Shown piece by piece: positions 8,130 through 14,703 of a DNA stretch of 35,391 bases. This stretch comes from Bacteroidales bacterium. GTDB lineage: Bacteria; Bacteroidota; Bacteroidia; Bacteroidales; UBA3824. Position 1 is the stretch's first letter. Each line of letters starts with the position of its first letter. The DNA is taken from positions 1 to 35,391 of the forward strand of contig JAFPYR010000041.1 of NCBI GenBank assembly GCA_017412115.1, in the 5' to 3' direction. The position numbers and the translations under genes are program-made. The notes under the pieces are model-generated. The model saw only the letters and a program-made list of their open reading frames with translations, had not been told where the DNA came from and made no database searches.

Positions 8130-8248
8130 AATAATATTTTTTAATAATTTAGAGTGCGAATGTAACAACATTTTTCGGGAAAAGATACATTATTTTGAAA
8201 GTTTTTTGTAATTTTACGATGTTAATTTTATAACGAAATATAACTACC

Positions 8249-8824
8249 ATGAAAAAAATTCTAATACTTGCAGCATTGCTATTAGGTGTTATAACAACAT
8301 CTTCAGCGCAGACGGTGGAGACAATCCGCAAAGATTACAACGAGGCCAAAACACTTCAAAATTCAGAAATTCCGAAAAATAATTATCAAGTTGTCATCAA
8401 CAAAATGTACGGAGGCTCAGGGCCGCACAAAGAGGTTGTAACAATGATTCCGCACGTGGATTACGATGATGAAAACAATCCGGGAGTGCCGCTTTTTACT
8501 CCTTTTTTGATTACCTCAAAATTCAATTGGGGAGCAAGAGAATATTATCAAGAATTTCTGTTTTCGGACAAAGGCCAAGTTGAATTTATCTATGCCAAAG
8601 GCGTGGACGAAAACGACTTTTCTGAAATAGAATACCGCTTTTATCTAAATTCATCAAGCGTTATAAAATTAATTGTTAACCGCAAAAACGCTAACGATAG
8701 CAAATTCACACAAGAATACTCAGGAACGAGCGTAACTCCCAAATACAAAAACGATTACGACAAATACATCAATAATGCCTCATCACTTTTAAAACTTTTT
8801 CAATCAATTAATCAATACAATTAA
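8249..8824 (+). CDS. Secreted hypothetical protein
   Basis: A 191-aa protein with a signal peptide (KKILILAALLLGVITTSSAQ, cleavage after SAQ or SA). The mature part contains charged and aromatic alternation (NYQVVINKMYGGSGPHKE, FNWGAREYYQEFLF, FSEIEYRFYLNSSSVIKL) consistent with a beta-rich domain, and ends in a helical tail with YINNASSLLKLF. I do not recognise the family. It is divergent from the M64 peptidase with a ~120-bp intergenic region and convergent with the ClbS/DfsB gene only 4 bp away. Periplasmic or secreted location is inferred from the signal peptide. Confidence 0.75.
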   Translation: MKKILILAALLLGVITTSSAQTVETIRKDYNEAKTLQNSEIPKNNYQVVINKMYGGSGPHKEVVTMIPHVDYDDENNPGVPLFTPFLITSKFNWGAREYYQEFLFSDKGQVEFIYAKGVDENDFSEIEYRFYLNSSSVIKLIVNRKNANDSKFTQEYSGTSVTPKYKNDYDKYINNASSLLKLFQSINQYN

Positions 8825-8828
8825 TTTT

Positions 8829-9377
8829 TTAATTAATCTTTTTACAATGCAACTTTATCTTTTTGATAGCCCATTCGTAATGGCTTGACAATGTGCTGAC
8901 GAAATATGCCCCCAAATCGGTCGTACCTGTCCAGGGATAATATTTTTTGGTAAAAAGTTGCTCGTTTGAAAACGTTTCCGCCAACGCCATCACCTTTTTA
9001 TGGGTTTCATCAAGGAGGTGCTTGGCGGTTTCAAAAGGCGTGTTTTGATGACGCTTCCAAATCATAACATTCATTTCGCCGTATGTTTTCCATGAATAAT
9101 CAGGCGGCAGAAACGAAATTGTAGGAACATTTTTATCTTCAGACATATTGTTTTCGACGAACTTCAAGAGCAACAACTGCCATTCATAAAGATGCACAAG
9201 TACATCGCGGACGTTTTTGTCACGTTGCCAATGCGCCTCGGTTTTCTTGGCATCGTCAGAAAAATCAAACGGTGTATTCATCTGATTTCCCGTCATTTGA
9301 GAAATCATTTCCAAAAGTTTGTAATAGTTTTCGGCTGAAAATTTCAGCAAATCTTCTTTACTTCTTGCTCGTGGCAT
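8829..9377 (-). CDS. ClbS/DfsB family (DUF1706) four-helix protein
   Basis: A 182-aa cytoplasmic protein; the ATG at 9377 (MPRARSKEDLLKFSAENY) is the start, because the longer frame adds an implausible hydrophobic leader over the promoter. It matches the ClbS/DfsB (DUF1706) family in length and pattern: an N-terminal RSKEDLL helix, a VRDVLVHLYEWQLLLL helix, a YSWKTYGEMNVMIWKRH segment, and a YYPWTGTTDLGAYF segment near the end. In this family ClbS opens the colibactin cyclopropane ring as a self-resistance enzyme; most relatives have no known substrate. No colibactin-type genes are nearby, so a general detoxification or unknown role applies. Confidence 0.85.
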   Translation of the reverse strand: MPRARSKEDLLKFSAENYYKLLEMISQMTGNQMNTPFDFSDDAKKTEAHWQRDKNVRDVLVHLYEWQLLLLKFVENNMSEDKNVPTISFLPPDYSWKTYGEMNVMIWKRHQNTPFETAKHLLDETHKKVMALAETFSNEQLFTKKYYPWTGTTDLGAYFVSTLSSHYEWAIKKIKLHCKKIN

Positions 9378-9455
9378 AGCAGCATTTTTTTGTGGTTTAT
9401 GATAGGCAAAAATAAGAAAAATTATTCTACAAGAGCAAAATATTATAAAAATAAT

Positions 9456-9463
9456 TATCTTTG
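9456..9463 (+). promoter_or_regulatory. -7 box TATCTTTG of the repeat-protein gene
   Basis: TATCTTTG matches the Bacteroidota TAnnTTTG consensus 36 nt upstream of the ATG at 9499. A TTG at the expected -33 distance is not evident. Confidence 0.5.
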
Positions 9464-9498
9464 AGACGAAAAACTTTACTAACAAAAACCATTTTAAT

Positions 9499-9885
9499 AT
9501 GAAAAAATTTATAATAATTGCAATCTTGACAGTTTTGCCGTTTGCTGCATTTTGTCAAGAAAAATGGCTCGTCGCATACAACGACATACAAAAGCCTGAA
9601 ACCGTTTATGACAATATCACAATCGACAAAAAAGCGTGTACCATAACCAAAGACGGAAAAACATTCAAACTATACGGCAAAATAAAATTCGTGGAGGCTT
9701 TTGCTGATATTAAAGTGCAGATTGTCAGTTCGTTTCCTGACATAAAAATAAAATTTGTCGATAATTGGGCAGACTCGTGCGGAAAGTTCATCATTTCAGA
9801 CAACTGGCCTGAATTAAAAGTTCAAATTGTAACATCGTTTCCAGACCTCAAAGTCAGCATCGTGGAAAATTGGCCGGGATTTTAA
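9499..9885 (+). CDS. Secreted protein built of 11-residue repeats
   Basis: A 128-aa protein with a signal peptide (KKFIIIAILTVLPFAAFCQ; the Cys could be a weak lipobox but is followed by Q, so SPI is more likely). After a ~40-residue strand-rich part the sequence is a tandem repeat with an 11-residue period: IKVQIVSSFPD, IKIKFVDNWAD, an irregular unit with an insert (SCGKFIISDNWPE), LKVQIVTSFPD, LKVSIVENWPG. Each unit is a hydrophobic strand of alternating pattern then an aromatic-Pro-Asp turn, suggesting a compact beta-solenoid or stacked meander. I do not recognise the family. It is followed by a strong bidirectional terminator. Confidence 0.8.
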   Translation: MKKFIIIAILTVLPFAAFCQEKWLVAYNDIQKPETVYDNITIDKKACTITKDGKTFKLYGKIKFVEAFADIKVQIVSSFPDIKIKFVDNWADSCGKFIISDNWPELKVQIVTSFPDLKVSIVENWPGF

Positions 9886-9889
9886 CAAA

Positions 9890-9930
9890 AAAAATTCACC
9901 CCGTATAATCAACATACAAGGTGAATTTTT
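9890..9930. terminator. Bidirectional intrinsic terminator
   Basis: AAAAATTCACC (9890-9900) pairs perfectly with GGTGAATTTTT (9920-9930) around a 19-nt loop. It lies between the + repeat-protein gene and the convergent GH3 gene and is U-rich on both exits. Confidence 0.85.
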
Positions 9931-9947
9931 CCTTATGGTGTAAAAAA

Positions 9948-12293
9948 TTATAAAACCTCTGCAAAATAGTGTTTTCTCAGCGGCATTGTAACTTTTTCGC
10001 CTATCAATTCCACGTCAGCAGATTGACGGATGTCGGCGGAGGATGCACCGATTTTGATGTTGAATTTGCCCGGGACGATGTTCCATTGATTGTTGGCATA
10101 ATAACCCAACTGCGACGGCGCAACGGCAAATTTCACGGTCTTCTTTTCACCCGGATTGAGCGACACACGGGCAAATCCCTGCAACTGTATCGGCTTGATA
10201 TTCTGATTGTTGTCCGTGGGAGATACATACAACTGCACAATCTCGTCGGCTGCAAATTTGCCTGTATTTTCAACGTCAACGCTCACATTGAACCTCTCCG
10301 CGTCGGTCGGCACTTGCGAATCGACATTGAGGTCAGAATATTTGAAAGTCGTGTATGACATTCCATAGCCAAACGGATAGGCGATGCGATTGTCAGGTTC
10401 ATTATTGTAATTATAACAAATCGGCTCATGCAACTCCTCGGCGGGGTACGAAACGGAGAGTTTTCCCGACGGGCTGATGTTTCCAAAAATAATGTCAGCC
10501 AATGCGTTGCCGCCTTCCTCGCCCGGATACCAAGCCTGAATAACGGCGGCGCATTTTTCGGCGAGACCGCTGATTACCTGCGCCCTGCCGCCAAAAATCA
10601 CAAGCACGACAGGTTTGCCGGTTGCAATCAATTTGTTGACAAACTCCTCCTGACGGCCGGGCAGACGGAGGTGTTTGCGGTCGCGGTTTTCGCCGCAAAG
10701 GATGGCGTTTTCACCGACAGCGGCAATTATAACGTCGCTCTGTTTTGCCATTGCGAGAGCCGCCTTTTCGTCAGCCTCCTCGCCGCTGTCAATCTTGCGG
10801 TTTTGGATTTCTTTCAGGTAAGCAACACGCGGGTCGCCGCTCTGATCTACAACAGTCTCCACTTCCTCAGTCCAATCGCAACCACGCTGATAATCAAGTG
10901 AAAAACCTCGCGGCAACTTGTTGGAAAGTCCGTCCTTCAATCCGACGATTTTTGGGTGCAGACCGTCCTCAATGGTGCTTTTCCAAAAGAATCTCATCGA
11001 CTGATAAGTGTAATCGCCAAGCATCGCCCACATCGTATTTGCGTTAGGGCCTGTGAGGGCGATTTTGGTTTTCTTGGTTTTGAGCGGCAGGACGCCATTG
11101 TTTTTGAGCATCACAACCGACTGAGTTGCAAGTTGATAGGCAGTGTTGCGCTCTACTGGGGTGTCGTATTGGATATGTCCTTCGTCGTAGAGTTTCACAT
11201 TGTCGCCGAGCGTGCCAACCATATATTTGAATTTCAAAACACGCTTTACAGCCGCCTCAAATGTCTGCTGCGTTACGAGACCTTTCTCGATGGCTTCGGG
11301 GATGAGTTTGTAATTGTCGCCATTAGGAAAATCAACATCATTTCCGGCGTTGATGGCAGCGGCGGCACGTTGGAGCGGCGTCATATTGTCGTCCACCTGA
11401 TCTATTGAACCATAATCACTTACCATAATGCCGTCGTATCCGAGATAATTGCGGAGGATGTCTTGCTGAATCTGTCGGTTTGCAACGCATTTGGTGCCGT
11501 CAACAGCGTGATAGCCGGTCATTACCACCTTGCTGCCTTCCTGACGGATGCAAGCCTCGTGCGGCAAGAGAATTTCTTCCATAAGTTCCTTCTTGTTGGC
11601 ATTGCCGCCGCCACCATATCCGAGAAAATGTTTTGTGCAAGCCGCGACACCTTTCTTCAAATCGCCGTGCTGCAATCCACGCACAAACGCCGTAGCCATC
11701 ACAGCCGAAAGGTAAGCGTCCTCGCCGTAGGACTCTTCAAGACGGTTGAACGACGGGTCGCGCACCACGTCAATCATTGGCGACAACGACAGAAAACCGC
11801 CCGCCTTCCTCAACGCCGCCGCCGTCTCAAAGGTCTTCTTCTCGGCAAGCGCGGGATTGAAGGAGCAAGCCAAACCGATTTGCTGCGGATAAACAGTGGC
11901 TTCCATCGCATTGACACCGCTCAAAACCTCCTCGTGCATCAGCGCGGGGATGCCGCTCGGCGTATTGTGGATGAGCCAATCCTGCATCTGCGAGACCATA
12001 TCGCGCACCTTGTCGGGCGGGAGTTGGGTGTTGAGCATAAACTGAGAACAATGCCCCACGCCGTATGGTATTTTTTCGGCGCATTTTTCGGGCATCAACT
12101 TATTGTCCTCGTCAAAAAACTGCGTCATATAAATGCCACACAACTGCGCCACGCGCTCCTCCTTGGTCATTTTTGCGTACAAAGAATCGACCTTGGCGTC
12201 GATGTCTGCGCACTGTTGCGACATCTGCGAGTTGCAACCCGCAATAGTTCCTGCAAGTGTCATAATTGCTGCGTATTTTGTTATGGGTTTCAT
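9948..12293 (-). CDS. bglX: GH3 beta-glucosidase-type lipoprotein (BglX-like)
   Basis: A 781-aa protein with a lipoprotein signal (MKPITKYAAIMTLAGTIAGC, start at 12293 rather than the longer ORF). The GH3 N-terminal TIM-barrel shows IPALMHEEVLSG, RLEESYGEDAYLSA and CTKHFLGYGG, and the nucleophile motif GIMVSDYGSIDQ with Asp at about residue 293. The C-terminal half has LKNNGVLPLK, GENRDRKHLRLPGRQEE, and a fibronectin type III tail (FNVSVDVENTGKFAADEIVQLYVS) as in BglX enzymes. It hydrolyses terminal beta-glucose or related beta-linked residues from short oligosaccharides, likely at the cell surface or in the periplasm. The exact substrate (glucose, xylose) cannot be read from the sequence. 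The promoter is at 12339-12368. Confidence 0.92.
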   Translation of the reverse strand: MKPITKYAAIMTLAGTIAGCNSQMSQQCADIDAKVDSLYAKMTKEERVAQLCGIYMTQFFDEDNKLMPEKCAEKIPYGVGHCSQFMLNTQLPPDKVRDMVSQMQDWLIHNTPSGIPALMHEEVLSGVNAMEATVYPQQIGLACSFNPALAEKKTFETAAALRKAGGFLSLSPMIDVVRDPSFNRLEESYGEDAYLSAVMATAFVRGLQHGDLKKGVAACTKHFLGYGGGGNANKKELMEEILLPHEACIRQEGSKVVMTGYHAVDGTKCVANRQIQQDILRNYLGYDGIMVSDYGSIDQVDDNMTPLQRAAAAINAGNDVDFPNGDNYKLIPEAIEKGLVTQQTFEAAVKRVLKFKYMVGTLGDNVKLYDEGHIQYDTPVERNTAYQLATQSVVMLKNNGVLPLKTKKTKIALTGPNANTMWAMLGDYTYQSMRFFWKSTIEDGLHPKIVGLKDGLSNKLPRGFSLDYQRGCDWTEEVETVVDQSGDPRVAYLKEIQNRKIDSGEEADEKAALAMAKQSDVIIAAVGENAILCGENRDRKHLRLPGRQEEFVNKLIATGKPVVLVIFGGRAQVISGLAEKCAAVIQAWYPGEEGGNALADIIFGNISPSGKLSVSYPAEELHEPICYNYNNEPDNRIAYPFGYGMSYTTFKYSDLNVDSQVPTDAERFNVSVDVENTGKFAADEIVQLYVSPTDNNQNIKPIQLQGFARVSLNPGEKKTVKFAVAPSQLGYYANNQWNIVPGKFNIKIGASSADIRQSADVELIGEKVTMPLRKHYFAEVL

Positions 12294-12338
12294 AAATGCT
12301 TTAATTAATTGTCTTTGCAATTTGTTTGTTTTCAATTG

Positions 12339-12368
12339 CAAATATAGAGAATAATTTTTATGCAGCAA
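12339..12368 (-). promoter_or_regulatory. Promoter of the GH3 gene
   Basis: TTG (12368-12366) and TATATTTG (12346-12339) on the minus strand are 19 nt apart, a near-ideal Bacteroidota promoter 46 nt upstream of the GH3 start. Confidence 0.75.
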
Positions 12369-12369
12369 A

Positions 12370-12480
12370 TTATTTCTTCAATTCCGCCTCAATCTTAGAC
12401 TTGTAATATTTCACGCCATTGAAAAATAAATGAATTTTCTCGGCTCTTGTAATTACCTTATAATCAGTTCGTTTGTACAT
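12370..12480 (-). CDS. Candidate 36-aa small protein
   Basis: An ATG-initiated frame just upstream of the GH3 promoter encodes 36 residues starting MYKRTDYKVITRAEKIHLF and ending KSKIEAELKK. It is lysine-rich with an amphipathic pattern and is bounded by an in-frame TGA upstream. No strong ribosome binding site was seen. Three regularly spaced palindromic elements (12493-12551) lie directly upstream, so it may be a regulated small gene. It could also be the tail of a decayed gene or chance. It is too short to judge by sequence alone. Confidence 0.3.
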   Translation of the reverse strand: MYKRTDYKVITRAEKIHLFFNGVKYYKSKIEAELKK

Positions 12481-12492
12481 ATCAAAAAATTT

Positions 12493-12551
12493 TACTCAGT
12501 GCATTGAGTATTTTTACTCAGTGGATTGAGTAATTTTACTCAGTCCACTGC
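12493..12551. repeat. Three 22-bp-period palindromic elements (TACTCA-N6-TGAGTA)
   Basis: TACTCAGTGCATTGAGTA (12493-12510) and TACTCAGTGGATTGAGTA (12515-12532) are near-perfect palindromes starting 22 bp apart, and a third half-unit TACTCAGTCCACTGC begins at 12537, again 22 bp on. Copies 2 and 3 also form a 14-bp stem with one G-U pair around ATTT (12519-12550). They lie between the 3' end of the DUF3784 gene and the small ORF. Confidence 0.85.
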
Positions 12552-12579
12552 GCAAAAATAAATTATTATTTTGAAATGT

Positions 12580-12607
12580 ACAACAATCGTCAAGAAAACT
12601 TTTTGAA
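12580..12607. repeat. 28-bp direct repeat, copy 1
   Basis: The 28-bp sequence beginning ACAACAATCGTCAAGAAAAC is identical at 13372-13399. The two copies flank the DUF3784/PH-like gene (12618-13298). Confidence 0.9.
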
Positions 12608-12617
12608 AAAATCCCCC

Positions 12618-13298
12618 TTATTTTACTAATTTCCCATACAAATCCATTGTAACAGTTTCGTCAGCAAAGTTGATGTAGATAACGTCGGATTTGGTTTTGA
12701 TGCGGATGCATTTGCCGGTGCCGGAGAGAAAGAGGAGGCAGTTGCCATCGTTTTGAACGTTAAAATGTCCTTTTTTGATTTTGCCCATAGCAAATCCATT
12801 GTTTTTGAAGGTGGTAACAGGACATTCGTCTTGGAGCGTAACACTCTCAATATCAGAAAGATTATAATTGTTGCCATAGATTCCTGAAATCTGCATATGT
12901 TGGTCGGTGACGGTGATTTCGGGTTCTTGGTTGCCAACAATTAACAACGGTATTATCGCACACACCACCAATACGACTACCGCAATAGCAATTGTGCCTG
13001 CAACTCCTTTATATGCTCCCATCTTGATGAATTTTACCATATAAATGAGCATTATCACAAGGGCAAGAATCAAAGGAATTCCGCTCCAAATTCCTGTCAA
13101 TCCCGCCAACTGTACCACCAACGTAAGCAAAGCCACACTGATACCAACAATCAGCAACGTACTGACTGTCAGACGTTTGGCTTGTGGTTTGTTTTCCTCT
13201 GATATGTTTTTGTATCCGTTAATTATTTGCGGATACTTACTCGCCACAAGGGCAACGATAATCAATAATGCTGATAAAATGTAGTTTACGAGTTCCAT
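12618..13298 (-). CDS. Membrane protein with DUF3784 and bacterial PH-like domain
   Basis: A 226-aa inner-membrane protein. The N-terminus (ELVNYILSALLIIVALVASKYPQIINGYKNISEENK) is typical of DUF3784, whose helices are followed by a KYPxLINGYN-like motif. Two to three further helices span about 45-120 (TLLIVGISVALLTLVV, LILALVIMLIYMV, AIAVVVLVVCAIIPLLIVG). Residues ~135-226 form a bacterial PH-like module: ISGIYGNNYNLSDIESVTL, NGFAMGKIKKGHFNVQNDG, and VIYINFADETVTMDLYGKL. The domain order matches putative regulatory membrane proteins of Bacteroidota. The gene is flanked by perfect 28-bp direct repeats. Its promoter has TACCTTTG at 13353-13346 and a -33 TTG inside repeat copy 2. Confidence 0.82.
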   Translation of the reverse strand: MELVNYILSALLIIVALVASKYPQIINGYKNISEENKPQAKRLTVSTLLIVGISVALLTLVVQLAGLTGIWSGIPLILALVIMLIYMVKFIKMGAYKGVAGTIAIAVVVLVVCAIIPLLIVGNQEPEITVTDQHMQISGIYGNNYNLSDIESVTLQDECPVTTFKNNGFAMGKIKKGHFNVQNDGNCLLFLSGTGKCIRIKTKSDVIYINFADETVTMDLYGKLVK

Positions 13299-13345
13299 TT
13301 TTTATTATGTTTTAGTTTCATATTATAGCGGTTTAGATTTTGAGG

Positions 13346-13375
13346 CAAAGGTAAACGATTTTTTCTAATTGACAA
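13346..13375 (-). promoter_or_regulatory. Promoter of the DUF3784 gene
   Basis: TACCTTTG (13353-13346) with a TTG (13375-13373) 19 nt upstream on the minus strand. The TTG lies within the 28-bp direct repeat. Confidence 0.7.
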
Positions 13376-13399
13376 CAATCGTCAAGAAAACTTTTTGAA
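13372..13399. repeat. 28-bp direct repeat, copy 2
   Basis: Identical to 12580-12607 over 28 bp; the flanks differ on both sides. It carries the -33 part of the DUF3784 promoter. Confidence 0.9.
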
Positions 13400-13521
13400 T
13401 TATTTTTTGCCACTATTCCAAATTTTTCCTGTATATTTGTGCCCAATTAAAATTTTTGAAAATATTTAAATTGATCGGTCAAATTGAAATGATTACTCAA
13501 CTAATTTATAACACTACAAAA

Positions 13522-14532
13522 ATGAGAAGACTACTTTTATTTGCAGTGCTGATGCTTATGTCAGCAATAGGCGCAATGGCGCAACCGCCTGATTTCCACG
13601 CTGGTTTTGGCAATATGCAGCCGCCCGTGGAGCCAGATTTCAAGGATGTCAACTATGCCGGCGACGACATGGAGGCTCACCGCCTCGACATCTACCTCCC
13701 AAAAACCGGCAAAGCACCCTACAAGGCAATCATTGCCATCTACGGCTCTGCATGGTTTTCCAACAACATGAAGGGCATCACCTATTTCTCCTTCGGCAAA
13801 CCGCTCTTGGACGCAGGATTTGCCGTGGTGTGCATCAATCACAGGTCGAGCGGCGACGAAAAGTTTCCCGCTCAAATCCACGATGTTAATGGCGCAATCC
13901 GTTTCATCAAGGCAAACGCCGAGAAGTACAAAATTGACAATTCGTTCATCGGCATCACCGGCTTCTCGTCAGGCGGACACTTGGCGTCAATGGCTGGCGT
14001 TACTGGCACGATGAAGAACAAATCGTTTAACATCGGGGAGTCTGCGGTGTTGGTTGACAATGACAGCACAGAGCGGAAGATAACTTACCGGCTGAATCTC
14101 GACTTTGAGGGCAACGTTGGCGGCAACACCGAATATTCAAGCGCGGTGGATGCCGTTGTGGACTGGTTCGGTCCGGTAGATATGACCCGTATGAACTCCA
14201 CTTGTGATGGTGTCAACGACGACAAATCGCCTGAGGCTGCGCTTATGGGCTGCGCACCTGCCGACAATCCGCTGATGGTGACCGCAATCAGCCCCCTGAG
14301 ACTCATCGGCAACCGCACAGACCTTCCCCGTTTCCTCGTCATCCACGGCGACGCCGACAATGTGGTTCCTTACTGCCAAAGCAAATATTTCTCCGAGGAG
14401 TTACAGAAGGTGGGTGCTTTGGAGGAGTTCATCACTGTGCCGGGCGGTCAGCATGGACCTGTCACCTTCAATGACAACACGTTCAAGAAGATGACCGACT
14501 TCTTCGTGAAGGAGTCGAAGAAGAAAAAATAA
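13522..14532 (+). CDS. Secreted alpha/beta-hydrolase esterase (feruloyl/acetyl-xylan-esterase-like)
   Basis: A 336-aa protein with a signal peptide (MRRLLLFAVLMLMSAIGAMAQ); the ATG at 13522 gives this clean signal, whereas the ORF start at 13456 does not. The fold is alpha/beta-hydrolase: HRLDIYLPKTG, then IAIYGSAWF, a nucleophile elbow GFSSGGH (G-x-S-x-G), HGDADNVVP supplying the acid, and GGQHGP as the catalytic His near the end. This pattern matches the BD-FAE-like esterases of gut Bacteroidota that remove ferulic or acetyl groups from arabinoxylan. It lies directly before two GH43 genes, supporting hemicellulose degradation. A TATATTTG-like box is at 13432-13439. A strong terminator follows at 14553. 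Confidence 0.87.
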   Translation: MRRLLLFAVLMLMSAIGAMAQPPDFHAGFGNMQPPVEPDFKDVNYAGDDMEAHRLDIYLPKTGKAPYKAIIAIYGSAWFSNNMKGITYFSFGKPLLDAGFAVVCINHRSSGDEKFPAQIHDVNGAIRFIKANAEKYKIDNSFIGITGFSSGGHLASMAGVTGTMKNKSFNIGESAVLVDNDSTERKITYRLNLDFEGNVGGNTEYSSAVDAVVDWFGPVDMTRMNSTCDGVNDDKSPEAALMGCAPADNPLMVTAISPLRLIGNRTDLPRFLVIHGDADNVVPYCQSKYFSEELQKVGALEEFITVPGGQHGPVTFNDNTFKKMTDFFVKESKKKK

Positions 14533-14552
14533 TTTTGCTTCATGTTTCATAT

Positions 14553-14592
14553 AAAATCCCCATGCATATCATCTTGGCGCATGGGGATTTTT
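14553..14592 (+). terminator. Intrinsic terminator after the esterase gene
   Basis: A perfect 13-bp stem, AAAATCCCCATGC (14553-14565) with GCATGGGGATTTT (14579-14591), ending in a T run, 20 nt after the stop codon. Confidence 0.85.
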
Positions 14593-14703
14593 GTTGCCAT
14601 TTTTTCATAAATTCGGCAATTTTTTGACCGCGTATTAAACTATTTTTGCCGCGAATAGTCAAAAATCACATACTACTAAACACTAATACTTTATTAACAC
14701 ATA

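Noticed and set aside
11463..12308. 281-aa + strand frame opposite the GH3 gene
   Set aside because: Shadow of the GH3 reading frame; no domain or start signal.
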